Assembly: GCF_006385255.1 (NCBI RefSeq)
Contig: NZ_VFJE01000049.1
Span: 62,001 to 126,000 of the forward strand
DNA: 64,000 bases
Reading direction: 5' to 3'
Source of the DNA: Flavobacterium microcysteis
Lineage (GTDB): Bacteria > Bacteroidota > Bacteroidia > Flavobacteriales > Flavobacteriaceae
A model generated the notes under the pieces. It saw only the letters and a list, made by a program, of their open reading frames with translations. It was not told the origin of the DNA and searched no databases. Position numbers and translations under genes: made by a program. Positions 20,327-28,383 of the stretch are shown one piece after another. Position 1 is the first letter of the stretch; each line of letters starts with the position of its first letter.

Positions 20327-20668
20327 TTACGCTTTAGATGCTTTAAGTTTTTCTCTTCTTCTTTCTGCCCAAGAAATTGCATGTTTGTCAAGACTTACAG
20401 TCAAGAAACGCATTACTCTTTCGTCACGTCTGAATTCAGTTTCGAAAGCAATTAATACTTCAGGAGCTACTTTGAATTCAAATAGGTGGTAAAAGCCACT
20501 TTTTTTGTGTTGGATTTCGTAAGCCATCTTTTTTAGGCCCCAATCCTCTTTTGATACCATCTCTGCACCTCTGGAAGTAAGAAAATCTTCGAATTTGCTT
20601 ACTGTTTCCTTTACCTGTACTTCAGATAAAACGGGATTCAAGATGAAAACAGTTTCATAGTGATTCAT
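20327..20668 (-). CDS. rpsF: 30S ribosomal protein S6
   Basis: Partner of S18 on the small-subunit platform. 113 residues starting [20 protein letters not shown], with the central [20 protein letters not shown] strand region and [16 protein letters not shown]. First gene of the operon; its promoter has a leader of only about 30 bases, too short for the S6:S18-binding leader RNA found in some bacteria. Confidence 0.97.
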   Translation of the reverse strand: MNHYETVFILNPVLSEVQVKETVSKFEDFLTSRGAEMVSKEDWGLKKMAYEIQHKKSGFYHLFEFKVAPEVLIAFETEFRRDERVMRFLTVSLDKHAISWAERRREKLKASKA

Positions 20669-20702
20669 AATACAATGATTTTATTTGTTATAAAATTGGG
20701 TG

Positions 20703-20732
20703 CAAAAGTAACTATTTATTTTTAATCCGCAA
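20703..20732 (-). promoter_or_regulatory. Promoter of the rpsF-rpsR-rplI operon
   Basis: Minus-strand TTG (20730-20732), exactly 19 bases, then TACTTTTG (20703-20710). This is a full match to the Bacteroidota TTTG-N19-TAnnTTTG promoter. The expected start site is near 20696, about 28 bases before the rpsF ATG. Confidence 0.85.
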
Positions 20733-20842
20733 GTGAAAATCCATTATATTCGATGAATTACAAAAAAATGCGGAAAATATTGTTTTTTAATAAAAAAATT
20801 GTTCTACATTTATCGTACCCAATCTATAAATTCTGATTTATT

Positions 20843-21538
20843 ATGAAATTGAATTGTGTTGTAGTAGATGACAGTGCCATACAGAGAATGACGGTAACCA
20901 AATTGGTTGCGAATCATCCGAACCTGAATTTGGTGGGCGATTTTTCCAATGCCATTGAAACTAAAAATTGCCTTACCAATAAAGAAGTAGACCTTATTTT
21001 TTTAGATATAGAAATGCCCGTGATTAATGGATTTGATTTGCTTGACGGATTGAAAGTAAAACCGCAGATTATTTTTATTACATCGAAGGCTGAATATGCT
21101 GTCAAAGCATTTGATTATGATGCAACAGATTATCTTCAGAAACCTATTTCACCGCAACGATTCAATGCTGCTGTAAAAAGAGCAATGGATCTTTATTTGC
21201 TACGCAAAGAAAATATCGACGAGGATAGTGAGCATATTTTTATCAAGAGCAATCTAAAAAAACTAAAAATATTTACTTCTAAAATCAAATGGATCGAGGC
21301 TTATGGCGATTACGTAAAAGTAGTTACCGAAGACGAGAACCATCTGGTATTGTCGACCATGAAGTCTTTTGAAAACGATTTGTCAAAAGAACGCTTTATC
21401 CGTGTGCATAAATCGTTTATTATCAATATTGACAAGGTAGATAAATTCAACAGCAAGTTTGCTGAAATTGGCGTAACTAAAATTCCTTTGAGTAGGAATA
21501 AAAAAGAGGACCTAGTAAAAGCCTTGGCTTCCGCTTAA
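20843..21538 (+). CDS. LytTR-family response regulator
   Basis: Phosphorylation-dependent transcription factor. Receiver domain (1-120) with acidic pair Asp9-Asp10, phosphoacceptor Asp55 in LIFLDIEMP, Thr80 and Lys100 in YLQKPIS. C-terminal LytTR DNA-binding domain (about 135-231) with IKWIEAYGDYVKVV and ERFIRVHKSFIINIDKV. 231 residues, full length. No sensor kinase is adjacent, although many flavobacterial LytTR regulators pair with a LytS-like kinase elsewhere. Its stop codon overlaps that of convergent priA (shared TTAA at 21535-21538). Confidence 0.93.
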   Translation: MKLNCVVVDDSAIQRMTVTKLVANHPNLNLVGDFSNAIETKNCLTNKEVDLIFLDIEMPVINGFDLLDGLKVKPQIIFITSKAEYAVKAFDYDATDYLQKPISPQRFNAAVKRAMDLYLLRKENIDEDSEHIFIKSNLKKLKIFTSKIKWIEAYGDYVKVVTEDENHLVLSTMKSFENDLSKERFIRVHKSFIINIDKVDKFNSKFAEIGVTKIPLSRNKKEDLVKALASA

Positions 21539-23988
21539 TAAAAATCAACATTTGCAGCCACCTTAATTGGCCTGTATTGCGATATCGCTTCAAAACTATT
21601 CAGTATTTTCTGGATAGTTTTTTTTGTGCTTCCTAGCGGCTGATTTTGAGGAATCTTAATTAGTATCGTGCGGATATATTCATTCCTGATTCTGCTTATT
21701 GCCGGTTCTTCCGGGCCCAATACCGGCATATTAAGATTTTGGCTCATAACCTGATACAGCCACATCGAACCATCTTTTAGCTTTTCAAAATCACGGTGTT
21801 TTAACGTAATCTTGATAAGTCGGTAATAAGGCGGGTATTTAAAAATATGTCGGTCGTATAACTGCTCTTTATACATGCCGATATAATCGTTGTTTGTAAC
21901 CTGCTGTATTGTATTATGGTTCGGGTTATAAGTTTGGATAATGACCTTACCTCTTTTCCCAGAACGCCCTGCCCTGCCCGACACCTGCGTCATCATCTGA
22001 TAGCTTCTTTCAAAAGCACGAAAATCCGGGTGGTACAGCATATTATCGGCATTCATGATTCCCACCAATGAAACATTATCAAAGTCCAAACCTTTGGCAA
22101 GCATTTGGGTTCCTACCAAAATATCTATTTCCCGATTTTTAAAACTGTCCAATATCTTTTCATAGCCATATTTGCCACGAGTGGTATCCTGATCCATTCG
22201 GGCTGCTTTTTTGTTAGGAAACAAACCGGCTAATTCCATTTCAATTTGTTCAGTGCCAAATCCTTTTGTGGTAAGGTCAACACTTGAACAGTTATGGCAA
22301 CGGGTTGGTTTTGCCATAGCATAGCCACAATAATGGCATCGCAATTGGTTTTTGTGCTTATGATAGGTCAGACTTACATCGCATTGCGGACATTCAGGAA
22401 CGTGACCGCAAGTCATACATTCCAATACAGGCGAATAGCCGCGACGGTTTTGAAATAGTATTACCTGTTCGCCTAATGCCAATGCTTCTGCCATATTCTC
22501 CAGCAATGTATCGCTAAAATGGCCTTTCATTCTTTTTCGGAAGTATTTGTCTTTAAGGTCGACCAATTCGATTTCCGGCAGCATTACATTCCCAAAGCGT
22601 TCCGTAATTTCCACTAAACCGTATTTGCCTCTGGATGCGTTAAAATACGTTTCCAGGCTTGGCGTGGCAGAACCTAAAAGTACTTTGGCTTTGTAATAGT
22701 TGGCCAAAACGATTGCCGCATCACGAGCGTGGTATCTTGGAGCCGGATCGTATTGCTTGAACGTCTGCTCGTGCTCTTCATCAATAATGACAAGTCCCAA
22801 ATCACTGAACGGCAGAAACAGTGCTGATCTTGCTCCTATTACAATCTTGGCTTTTGGCGAATTTTCTAATACCTGTTTCCATACTTCTACACGTTCGTTA
22901 TTGGTGTATTTGGAATGGAATACGGCGACCTGGTTTCCAAAATGAGCCGTCAATCTGCCGACTAATTGGGTTGTAAGTGCAATTTCCGGCAATAAATACA
23001 ACACCTGTCTGCCAGTGGCGATATGGCTTTCGATTAGTCGGATATAAATTTCAGTCTTGCCACTTGAAGTTACGCCATGCAATAGGCATACTTCTTTTTC
23101 TTCAAAAGCGTTTGAAATTTCATCGAAAGCTTTTTGTTGGGCAGTACTTAGCTGAAGGTTGTTTTCTTTTTGGTTTTTATCAAAAGAAACACGGTCTTCC
23201 TGTATGTAGTATTCTTCAAAAATGGCTTTGTCTACCAATGCCTTTACCACAGCAGATGTCGCTTGAGAATGTTCTAAAAGCTGTTTTACGGAAATTGGCT
23301 TTTGCTGTGACGCATTGAGTTGAAAATAACTCAGTAGGATTTCTTTTTGCTTTTGCGCCTTTTTATTCAGATTATCTATCAATGCTATCAGATTCTGTTC
23401 GTCAACGTAATCTGTATGCAGACGGATATATTTTGTAAGCTTTGGCTTGTATAATTCTACTACTTCTTCCTGAACGGCCAGTATTTTTTTATCGATGAGT
23501 TTTTGGATTGTAGGAAAAACATTTTTCTTACCCAATAAGGCCACAATATCCAATACTTTAAGCGAGCTTTGGTGTTGCAAGGCTTCATAAATAAGAAACT
23601 CATCATCCGAAAGCTGCGTCTCGTCTACTTCGGTTTCTTTTTTTTGTGATATAATAGTTTCACTTTCCAATAGCAAAGCCGAAGGCATGGCACCACGATA
23701 TACATCACCTATGGCACACATATAATAAGAGGCAATCCATTGCCAATGGGCAATCTGGATTTCGGTTACTACCGGAATTTCGTCTAAAATCTGATGAATT
23801 TCTTTGGCTTCGTATAGAGCGGGTTCGTTTTGATGAAGCTCTATCGCCAATGCCGTATATACTTTGCTTTTGCCAAATGGCACTGCAATACGCATTCCTT
23901 TTTTAATGTAATTGTATTCTGCTTCTGAAACCCTATAGGTAAAAGTTTTAGATAAAGACAGAGGAAGAATGACTTCTACAAAATACAT
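21535..23988 (-). CDS. priA: Primosomal protein N', replication restart helicase PriA
   Basis: 3'-5' superfamily 2 helicase that reloads the replisome at stalled forks. 817 residues. The N-terminal DNA-binding domain starts MYFVEVILPLSLSKTFTYRV. Walker A is HGVTSSGKTEIY and the DEAH-type box is VIIDEEHEQTFKQ. Motif III is LLGSATPS. Zinc-binding cysteines lie in CMTCGHVPECPQCDVSL and the later CHYCGY and CHNCSS pairs. The C-terminal helicase lobe has GTQMLAKGLDFDNVSLVGI and QVSGRAGRSGKRGKV. All motifs intact. Confidence 0.96.
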   Translation of the reverse strand: MYFVEVILPLSLSKTFTYRVSEAEYNYIKKGMRIAVPFGKSKVYTALAIELHQNEPALYEAKEIHQILDEIPVVTEIQIAHWQWIASYYMCAIGDVYRGAMPSALLLESETIISQKKETEVDETQLSDDEFLIYEALQHQSSLKVLDIVALLGKKNVFPTIQKLIDKKILAVQEEVVELYKPKLTKYIRLHTDYVDEQNLIALIDNLNKKAQKQKEILLSYFQLNASQQKPISVKQLLEHSQATSAVVKALVDKAIFEEYYIQEDRVSFDKNQKENNLQLSTAQQKAFDEISNAFEEKEVCLLHGVTSSGKTEIYIRLIESHIATGRQVLYLLPEIALTTQLVGRLTAHFGNQVAVFHSKYTNNERVEVWKQVLENSPKAKIVIGARSALFLPFSDLGLVIIDEEHEQTFKQYDPAPRYHARDAAIVLANYYKAKVLLGSATPSLETYFNASRGKYGLVEITERFGNVMLPEIELVDLKDKYFRKRMKGHFSDTLLENMAEALALGEQVILFQNRRGYSPVLECMTCGHVPECPQCDVSLTYHKHKNQLRCHYCGYAMAKPTRCHNCSSVDLTTKGFGTEQIEMELAGLFPNKKAARMDQDTTRGKYGYEKILDSFKNREIDILVGTQMLAKGLDFDNVSLVGIMNADNMLYHPDFRAFERSYQMMTQVSGRAGRSGKRGKVIIQTYNPNHNTIQQVTNNDYIGMYKEQLYDRHIFKYPPYYRLIKITLKHRDFEKLKDGSMWLYQVMSQNLNMPVLGPEEPAISRIRNEYIRTILIKIPQNQPLGSTKKTIQKILNSFEAISQYRPIKVAANVDFY

Positions 23989-24009
23989 TTAAAGGCTGTT
24001 TGGTTTTTA

Positions 24010-24017
24010 CAAAGATA
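24010..24017 (-). promoter_or_regulatory. Probable -7 element of priA
   Basis: TATCTTTG on the minus strand, an exact TAnnTTTG match, 21 bases before the priA start. No TTG at the -33 position, so moderate confidence only. Confidence 0.45.
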
Positions 24018-24107
24018 AGGGTTTGCCGGAATACTTTTATATTCAAAAATTAAAAGGTTTTTTTAGACTAACAAGAACACTCACCACACTTTAGAGCCTT
24101 AAAATTA

Positions 24108-24222
24108 AACGTTGATTCCACGGATTTCGCTGATTTTCGTTGATTTTTAGCTGATCTTCAAATATTAGAATGAACAAAACTTAGAACCTCAGCAGCTTAG
24201 CTACTTAGAACCTTAGCAAAAA
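24108..24222. repeat. Dispersed intergenic elements between YihY and priA genes
   Basis: Two parts. 24110-24150 carries the CCACGGATTTCGCTGATT type element related to 16769-16812. 24180-24220 is a tandem of TTAG-based words (CTTAGAACCTCAGCAGCTTA then GCTACTTAGAACCTTAGCA) related to 26146-26178. No coding potential. Confidence 0.45.
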
Positions 24223-24223
24223 A

Positions 24224-25147
24224 TCAATTAAACAAATTCTTCCTTTTCAATCGATTAATCGCTCCATTTAACTCAAAGCCTAACAAAAGAATCATACAAT
24301 TCAACCAGATATAAATCATCAGAATCAAGAGTGTTCCGATAGAACCATATAGTTCGTTGTATTTTGCAAAACGCACTACATAAATACCAAACACAAAGGA
24401 AGTCAGGATAATCAAAATGGTTGTAAAAACAGAGCCTATGCTAAAAAAGGAATGGCGTCGTGTTTGTTTGGTTCCGAATTTAAAGAGTATAGAAGTAGCC
24501 GTCAGGATCATTAATCCTACGAATACAAAACGTCCGATGCTAACAAAATTGATGTTTTCAAACAGACCTTCGCTTTTCATTCGTTGTATGATGTATTCGA
24601 AAACGACAATAGCAGAAACGGTTACAATTAATAAGACAGACAATATAATGGCTATACCTAAAGCTACGGCATACTGTCTAAAAAAACCACGCGTAACGGT
24701 GATATGTCTTGAAATTTCAAAACCACCTAAAATGGCATTGACACCATTTGCCATCAAAAAGATAGATAGCAGGAAACCTGAGGAAAGCAATCCTTTATAA
24801 CTATTGTTTAAAATATCATTGATGATTTGGTAGATAGCGTCATAGGTATTTGGCGGTACACTTTCTTCTACGAACTTCAGGAAATCGGCTTGAAATCCTT
24901 CAATAGGAATGTACGGGATTAGGTTTAGAATAAATAAGGCAAATGGAAAAAGCGCCATGAAAAAGCTAAAAGCAATGGCACTCGCTCTATAGGAAAAGGC
25001 TCCTTTGGCAATTCCGATAAAATAGAGTTCTAGCAGGTCGTAAAACGATAATCCTTCGAGCCACGGCAACTTGATACGCTGCGTGAGATGCATTAGCGAA
25101 CGAATTACGGGAATTTTTTCGAGCTTGTCTTCTATTATCTTTGTCAC
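24224..25147 (-). CDS. YihY/BrkB family inner membrane protein
   Basis: Polytopic inner membrane protein of 307 residues, of the YihY/UPF0761 family once misnamed ribonuclease BN. About six hydrophobic segments are visible, including ASAIAFSFFMALFPFALFIL, GLLSSGFLLSIFLMANGVNA, AVALGIAIILSVLLIVTVSA, FVFVGLMILTATSILF, FTTILIILTSFVFGIYVVRF and LLILMIYIWLNCMILLLGFE. The N-terminal family motif FYDLLELYFIGIAKGAFSYR is present. Substrate and role are not established. It follows nadC by 10 bases, so it is cotranscribed with it. Confidence 0.9.
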   Translation of the reverse strand: MTKIIEDKLEKIPVIRSLMHLTQRIKLPWLEGLSFYDLLELYFIGIAKGAFSYRASAIAFSFFMALFPFALFILNLIPYIPIEGFQADFLKFVEESVPPNTYDAIYQIINDILNNSYKGLLSSGFLLSIFLMANGVNAILGGFEISRHITVTRGFFRQYAVALGIAIILSVLLIVTVSAIVVFEYIIQRMKSEGLFENINFVSIGRFVFVGLMILTATSILFKFGTKQTRRHSFFSIGSVFTTILIILTSFVFGIYVVRFAKYNELYGSIGTLLILMIYIWLNCMILLLGFELNGAINRLKRKNLFN

Positions 25148-25157
25148 CCTGTTTGTT

Positions 25158-26015
25158 TTAGATGGCTTTTAGGCTAAGATCCATATTATAGACTGAATGG
25201 GTCAACGCTCCGGATGAGATATAATCTACTCCGCATTCTGCATAATATCGGATGGTTTTCTCATTGATATTTCCTGAAGATTCCGTTTGGCATTGGTCAC
25301 CGATTAATGCTACGGCAGTACGTGTCATATCGTAATCGAAATTGTCTAGCAATATTCTGTAAACGTTGTCTGATTGCAGGATTTCACGTACTTCATCCAA
25401 ATTTCTTGCTTCGACTATTATTTTCAGGTCTAAATTATTTTGTTTTAGGTAGTCGTTCGTTTTCTGGATGGCTTTGGTGATTCCTCCGGCAAAATCGATG
25501 TGATTGTCTTTCAACATGACCATATCATATAATGCAAAACGGTGGTTTTCTCCTCCTCCTATTTTCACAGCCCATTTTTCAATAGCACGGATACCAGGTG
25601 TTGTTTTTCTGGTGTCAAGGACTTTGGTTTTTGTTCCTTCCAAAAGACGGGCAAAAGATTGGGTTTTGGTTGCTATAGCAGACATACGTTGCATGGCGTT
25701 TAATACCAAACGTTCTGATTTTAATATGGATTGCGAACTTCCGCTAACATGAAAGACAACGTCTCCGTATTTTACAGGCGTTCCATCTTGAATAAATGTT
25801 TCTACTTTTAGGTCTTTATCTACATATTGGAAAATCATTTTGGCAAATTCTACTCCAGCAATAATGCCTTCGTCTTTTACCAAAAGTTTGGCTTTTCCTT
25901 GTGCTGTTGCAGGAATACAGGCTAATGAACTATGGTCGCCATCGCCTACGTCTTCACGTATTCCGTTTTCTATGATTAGTCTTAATTCGTTTTGAAACTG
26001 TGCTTCTGAAATCAT
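25158..26015 (-). CDS. nadC: Nicotinate-nucleotide diphosphorylase (carboxylating)
   Basis: Quinolinate phosphoribosyltransferase: quinolinate plus PRPP gives nicotinate mononucleotide, in de novo NAD synthesis. 285 residues. Conserved GDGDHSSLAC near the N-terminus, SERLVLNAMQRMSAIATKT, DTRKTTPGIRAIEKWAVKIG then GGENHRFALYDMVMLKDNHI, and IVEARNLDEVRE with DNFDYD in the barrel. The C-terminal helix ends YISSGALTHSVYNMDLSLKA. Upstream gene of a pair with the YihY protein. Confidence 0.95.
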   Translation of the reverse strand: MISEAQFQNELRLIIENGIREDVGDGDHSSLACIPATAQGKAKLLVKDEGIIAGVEFAKMIFQYVDKDLKVETFIQDGTPVKYGDVVFHVSGSSQSILKSERLVLNAMQRMSAIATKTQSFARLLEGTKTKVLDTRKTTPGIRAIEKWAVKIGGGENHRFALYDMVMLKDNHIDFAGGITKAIQKTNDYLKQNNLDLKIIVEARNLDEVREILQSDNVYRILLDNFDYDMTRTAVALIGDQCQTESSGNINEKTIRYYAECGVDYISSGALTHSVYNMDLSLKAI

Positions 26016-26110
26016 CTTGCAATTTTAAGTGAAGCTAAAATAATAAAATCTTTAGACTTCAATGCTGTTTGCTTTATTTAATTGCCCACAATTTACTGGG
26101 ATTTCTATTT

Positions 26111-26142
26111 TTTGAATTCCTGATGAGATAGGCTTATCTTTG
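26111..26142 (+). promoter_or_regulatory. Promoter of rlmH
   Basis: TTTG (26111-26114), 20 bases, TATCTTTG (26135-26142); close to the Bacteroidota consensus. The expected start site (about 26149) lies after the upstream in-frame ATG at 26140, which supports the ATG at 26185 as the true rlmH start. Confidence 0.7.
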
Positions 26143-26145
26143 CCG

Positions 26146-26178
26146 TGCTTACTTAGAAACTTAGCATCTAAAATCTTA
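26146..26178. repeat. TTAG-word repeat in the rlmH leader
   Basis: CTTAGAAACTTAGCATCTAA then AATCTTAGAA, related to the element at 24180-24220. It sits between the promoter and the rlmH start, so it would be part of the mRNA leader. Confidence 0.4.
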
Positions 26179-26184
26179 GAAAAA

Positions 26185-26658
26185 ATGAACATCAAGCTTA
26201 TCGCCATTGGCAAGACCGACAATAAATCTTTACAGACGCTGATTGATGATTATCAAAAGCGATTGTCTTTCTATATTAAGTTTGAGTTGGATATTATTCC
26301 GGATATCAAAAATGTAAAGAACCTTTCCGAAGCGCAACAAAAGGAAAAGGAAGGCGAATTAATTTTATCAAAATTGGCTGCTACTGACCAGCTTGTATTG
26401 CTTGACGAGAATGGCAAAAATTTTTCGAGTGTAGGATTTTCTGAAGAATTGCAGAAGAAGATGAACTCGGGCATCAAGACTTTGGTTTTTGTTATCGGTG
26501 GCCCTTATGGTTTTTCGGAAGCGGTGTATGCCAAGGCTCAGGGAAAGATTTCGCTATCGGCTATGACGTTTTCACACCAGATGGTGCGTTTGTTTTTTAT
26601 TGAGCAGTTGTATAGAGGTTTTACTATTTTGAGAAACGAGCCATATCATCACCAATAG
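26185..26658 (+). CDS. rlmH: 23S rRNA (pseudouridine-1915-N3)-methyltransferase RlmH
   Basis: SPOUT-class methyltransferase that methylates pseudouridine 1915 in helix 69 of 23S rRNA, using SAM. 157 residues from MNIKLIAIGKTDN. The trefoil-knot SAM site is visible: VLLDENGKNFSSVGF, LVFVIGGPYGFSE, and the C-terminal LSAMTFSHQMVRLFFIEQLY ending in NEPYHHQ. The start at 26185 was chosen because family members begin with this MxIxLxxIGK strand and because the promoter lies downstream of the alternative ATG. The TAG stop is the first bases of a repeat element that fills the gap to folP. Confidence 0.96.
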   Translation: MNIKLIAIGKTDNKSLQTLIDDYQKRLSFYIKFELDIIPDIKNVKNLSEAQQKEKEGELILSKLAATDQLVLLDENGKNFSSVGFSEELQKKMNSGIKTLVFVIGGPYGFSEAVYAKAQGKISLSAMTFSHQMVRLFFIEQLYRGFTILRNEPYHHQ

Positions 26659-26840
26659 TGGATAGTTGATAGTGGAAAGTTTTTAGTTGGGGTTTGGGGT
26701 GGAAAATGATTTTTGATTTATGATTTTTGATTTATGATTTTAGAGCAGGTTAGTTTTATAAATAAATTTGTTTATAACGAAAGCCCTAACTAACAATTAT
26801 CCACTATCAACTAAAAACTACTATAGCCTATCCCTTATCA
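26657..26840. repeat. Inverted repeat element filling the rlmH-folP gap
   Basis: Left arm AGTGGATAGTTGATAGTGGA then AAGTTTTTAGTTG (26657-26689). Right arm is its inverse, with ATCCACTATCAACTAAAAAC (26799-26818) and a second copy TTATCAACTATAAACTGC (26835-26852). Between them are direct repeats of GATTTTTGATTTAT (26707-26742). The element provides the TAG stop of rlmH at the left and the TGA stop and last codons of folP at the right. Possibly acts as a transcription end for both genes. Confidence 0.6.
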
Positions 26841-27656
26841 ACTATAAACTGCATTACAGAGTTTGATTGCTTCAACGGCTTCTTTCACATCGTGGACTCT
26901 TAGAATCTTTGCGCCTTTGAGTAGGGAAATTGTGTTGAGGACCGTGGTTCCGTTTAGAGATTCTTGGGGTGTTGTTCCCAGTGTTTTGTAAATCATGGAT
27001 TTTCTGGAAATGCCTGATAGGATTGGCAGTTCGAGCATTTGGAATAGTTCGAGCTTGTTCATTACTTCAAAATTCTGTTCAGTTGTTTTTGCAAAGCCAA
27101 AACCGGGGTCAATAATGATATCGTTAATGCCGAGACTTCGGGCGCAGTTTACTTTTTCTGAAAAATAGTAGAGCATGTCTTTAATGATGTCGTCGTATTG
27201 CGTCAGGCTTTGCATGGTTTTTGGATTGCCACGCATGTGCATCATGATGTAAGGCACGTTGTATTTGGCAACGGTTTCCATCATTTTATTGTCTAAACCG
27301 CCAGCTGCAATGTCATTGATGATTGCCGCTCCATGTTCGATTGCTGCTTTGGCGACTTCGCTTCGGAACGTATCGACAGAGATAATGATTTCAGGAAAAA
27401 CTTTTATCAATAGGTCGATTACAGGAATAATCCTGCCTATTTCTTCTGCTTCGGAAACAAATTCGGCATTGGGTTTTGATGAATAGGCTCCAATATCGAT
27501 AAAGGTTGCGCCTTCATCAAGCATCTGTTTTACTTTATCGATGATGGCTTGTTCGCTGTCGTTTCTTCCGCCATCATAAAAAGAATCGGGAGTAATATTC
27601 AATATTCCCATTACTTTGGGAGTTGTGAGGTCGATAAGCGTTCCTTTGCAGTTCAT
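26838..27656 (-). CDS. folP: Dihydropteroate synthase
   Basis: Condenses 6-hydroxymethyl-dihydropterin diphosphate with p-aminobenzoate in folate synthesis; target of sulfonamides. 272 residues from MNCKGTLIDLTTPKVMGILN. TIM-barrel motifs: GILNITPDSFYDGGRN, GATFIDIGAYSSKPNAEFVS, SVDTFRSEVAKAA, INDIAAGG, MHMRGNPKTMQ, IIDPGFGFAKT and SGISRKSMI. A longer form from 27758 would add 34 basic residues that are not family-like. The final residues (VYS) and the stop are encoded by the right arm of the intergenic repeat, so the C-terminus may be slightly altered. Confidence 0.95.
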   Translation of the reverse strand: MNCKGTLIDLTTPKVMGILNITPDSFYDGGRNDSEQAIIDKVKQMLDEGATFIDIGAYSSKPNAEFVSEAEEIGRIIPVIDLLIKVFPEIIISVDTFRSEVAKAAIEHGAAIINDIAAGGLDNKMMETVAKYNVPYIMMHMRGNPKTMQSLTQYDDIIKDMLYYFSEKVNCARSLGINDIIIDPGFGFAKTTEQNFEVMNKLELFQMLELPILSGISRKSMIYKTLGTTPQESLNGTTVLNTISLLKGAKILRVHDVKEAVEAIKLCNAVYS

Positions 27657-27745
27657 TTGCCTGGTTCTCGTCTTTATAATTTTTGTAGGATTGGAAAATT
27701 GTCCATTGCAAGGCTTTTTGCTTTTCGCCTTAAGCCTTTTTTCAC

Positions 27746-27774
27746 TATTTTTGGACAAATTTCATACAAAGATA
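27746..27774. promoter_or_regulatory. Divergent -7 elements for the DUF1599 gene (+) and folP (-)
   Basis: Plus-strand TATTTTTG at 27746-27753, 30 bases before the DUF1599 ATG; minus-strand TATCTTTG (27767-27774), which would give folP a leader of about 100 bases. Both are exact TAnnTTTG matches, but neither has a clean TTG at 19 bases. The two would overlap face to face. Confidence 0.4.
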
Positions 27775-27783
27775 CACCAAATA

Positions 27784-28326
27784 ATGAATACTACTTCTCA
27801 AGAATTTGACCGCGTAATAGGCATTTGCCGTACTTTATATACTAATAAAATGCAGGATTATGGTAGTGCATGGCGCATCTTGCGACTGCCTTCATTAACT
27901 GACCAGATTTTTATCAAGGCACAGCGAATCCGAAGCCTTCAGGAAAACGAAGTCCGTAAGGTAGATGAAGATGAAACGGGAGAATTTATCGGGATTATCA
28001 ACTATTCTATTATGGCACTCATCCAGCTTGATTTGGGCGTAGTTGACCAACCGGATTTGGATACCGCAAAAGCTACGCAACTTTATGATGAAAAGGTGGC
28101 ATTGACTAAAGCGCTTATGGAAGCCAAAAACCATGATTATGGTGAAGCCTGGCGTGATATGAGAGTGAGTTCCCTTACTGATTTGATTTTGCAGAAATTA
28201 CTGCGTGTAAAACAAATTGAAGACAACAAAGGAAAGACAATTGTTTCCGAAGGTATTGATGCCAACTATCAGGATATGATTAACTATTCTGTTTTTGCCT
28301 TGATTCTGATGGGTTTTGCCAAATAA
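27784..28326 (+). CDS. Tandem DUF1599 (nucleotide modification associated domain 1) protein
   Basis: 180 residues, cytoplasmic, made of two copies of one domain of about 85 residues. Each copy has a DYG(S/E)AWR motif: MQDYGSAWRILRLPSLTDQI in copy one and NHDYGEAWRDMRVSSLTDLI in copy two. Each motif is followed by a helix (IFIKAQRIRSLQE / ILQKLLRVKQIED) and a NYSxxALIxxxLG helix. This is the DUF1599 family, renamed nucleotide modification associated domain 1 in Pfam. Phage relatives sit beside base-modifying enzymes; the chromosomal Bacteroidota role is not known. The ATG at 27784 is preferred because the upstream in-frame extension is hydrophobic and overlaps folP. Probably a stand-alone or first gene of the plus-strand run to tpiA. 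Confidence 0.85.
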   Translation: MNTTSQEFDRVIGICRTLYTNKMQDYGSAWRILRLPSLTDQIFIKAQRIRSLQENEVRKVDEDETGEFIGIINYSIMALIQLDLGVVDQPDLDTAKATQLYDEKVALTKALMEAKNHDYGEAWRDMRVSSLTDLILQKLLRVKQIEDNKGKTIVSEGIDANYQDMINYSVFALILMGFAK

Positions 28327-28360
28327 CAACTCATTAACAAATTAGATATATCATTAGCTT

Positions 28361-28368
28361 TATTTTTG
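28361..28368 (+). promoter_or_regulatory. Probable -7 element of the DoxX-thioredoxin gene
   Basis: TATTTTTG, exact TAnnTTTG, 15 bases before the ATG at 28384. It overlaps an alternative upstream TTG codon (28366), so translation from that codon is unlikely. No TTG at -33. Confidence 0.4.
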
Positions 28369-28383
28369 AGAAAACTTAAACTC

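Noticed and set aside
20669..20702. S6:S18-type leader RNA before rpsF
   Set aside because: The mapped promoter leaves only about 28 bases of leader, too short for that structure.
26140..26184. Upstream ATG extension of rlmH
   Set aside because: The promoter -7 element (26135-26142) overlaps this ATG, and the extension encodes the dispersed TTAG words.
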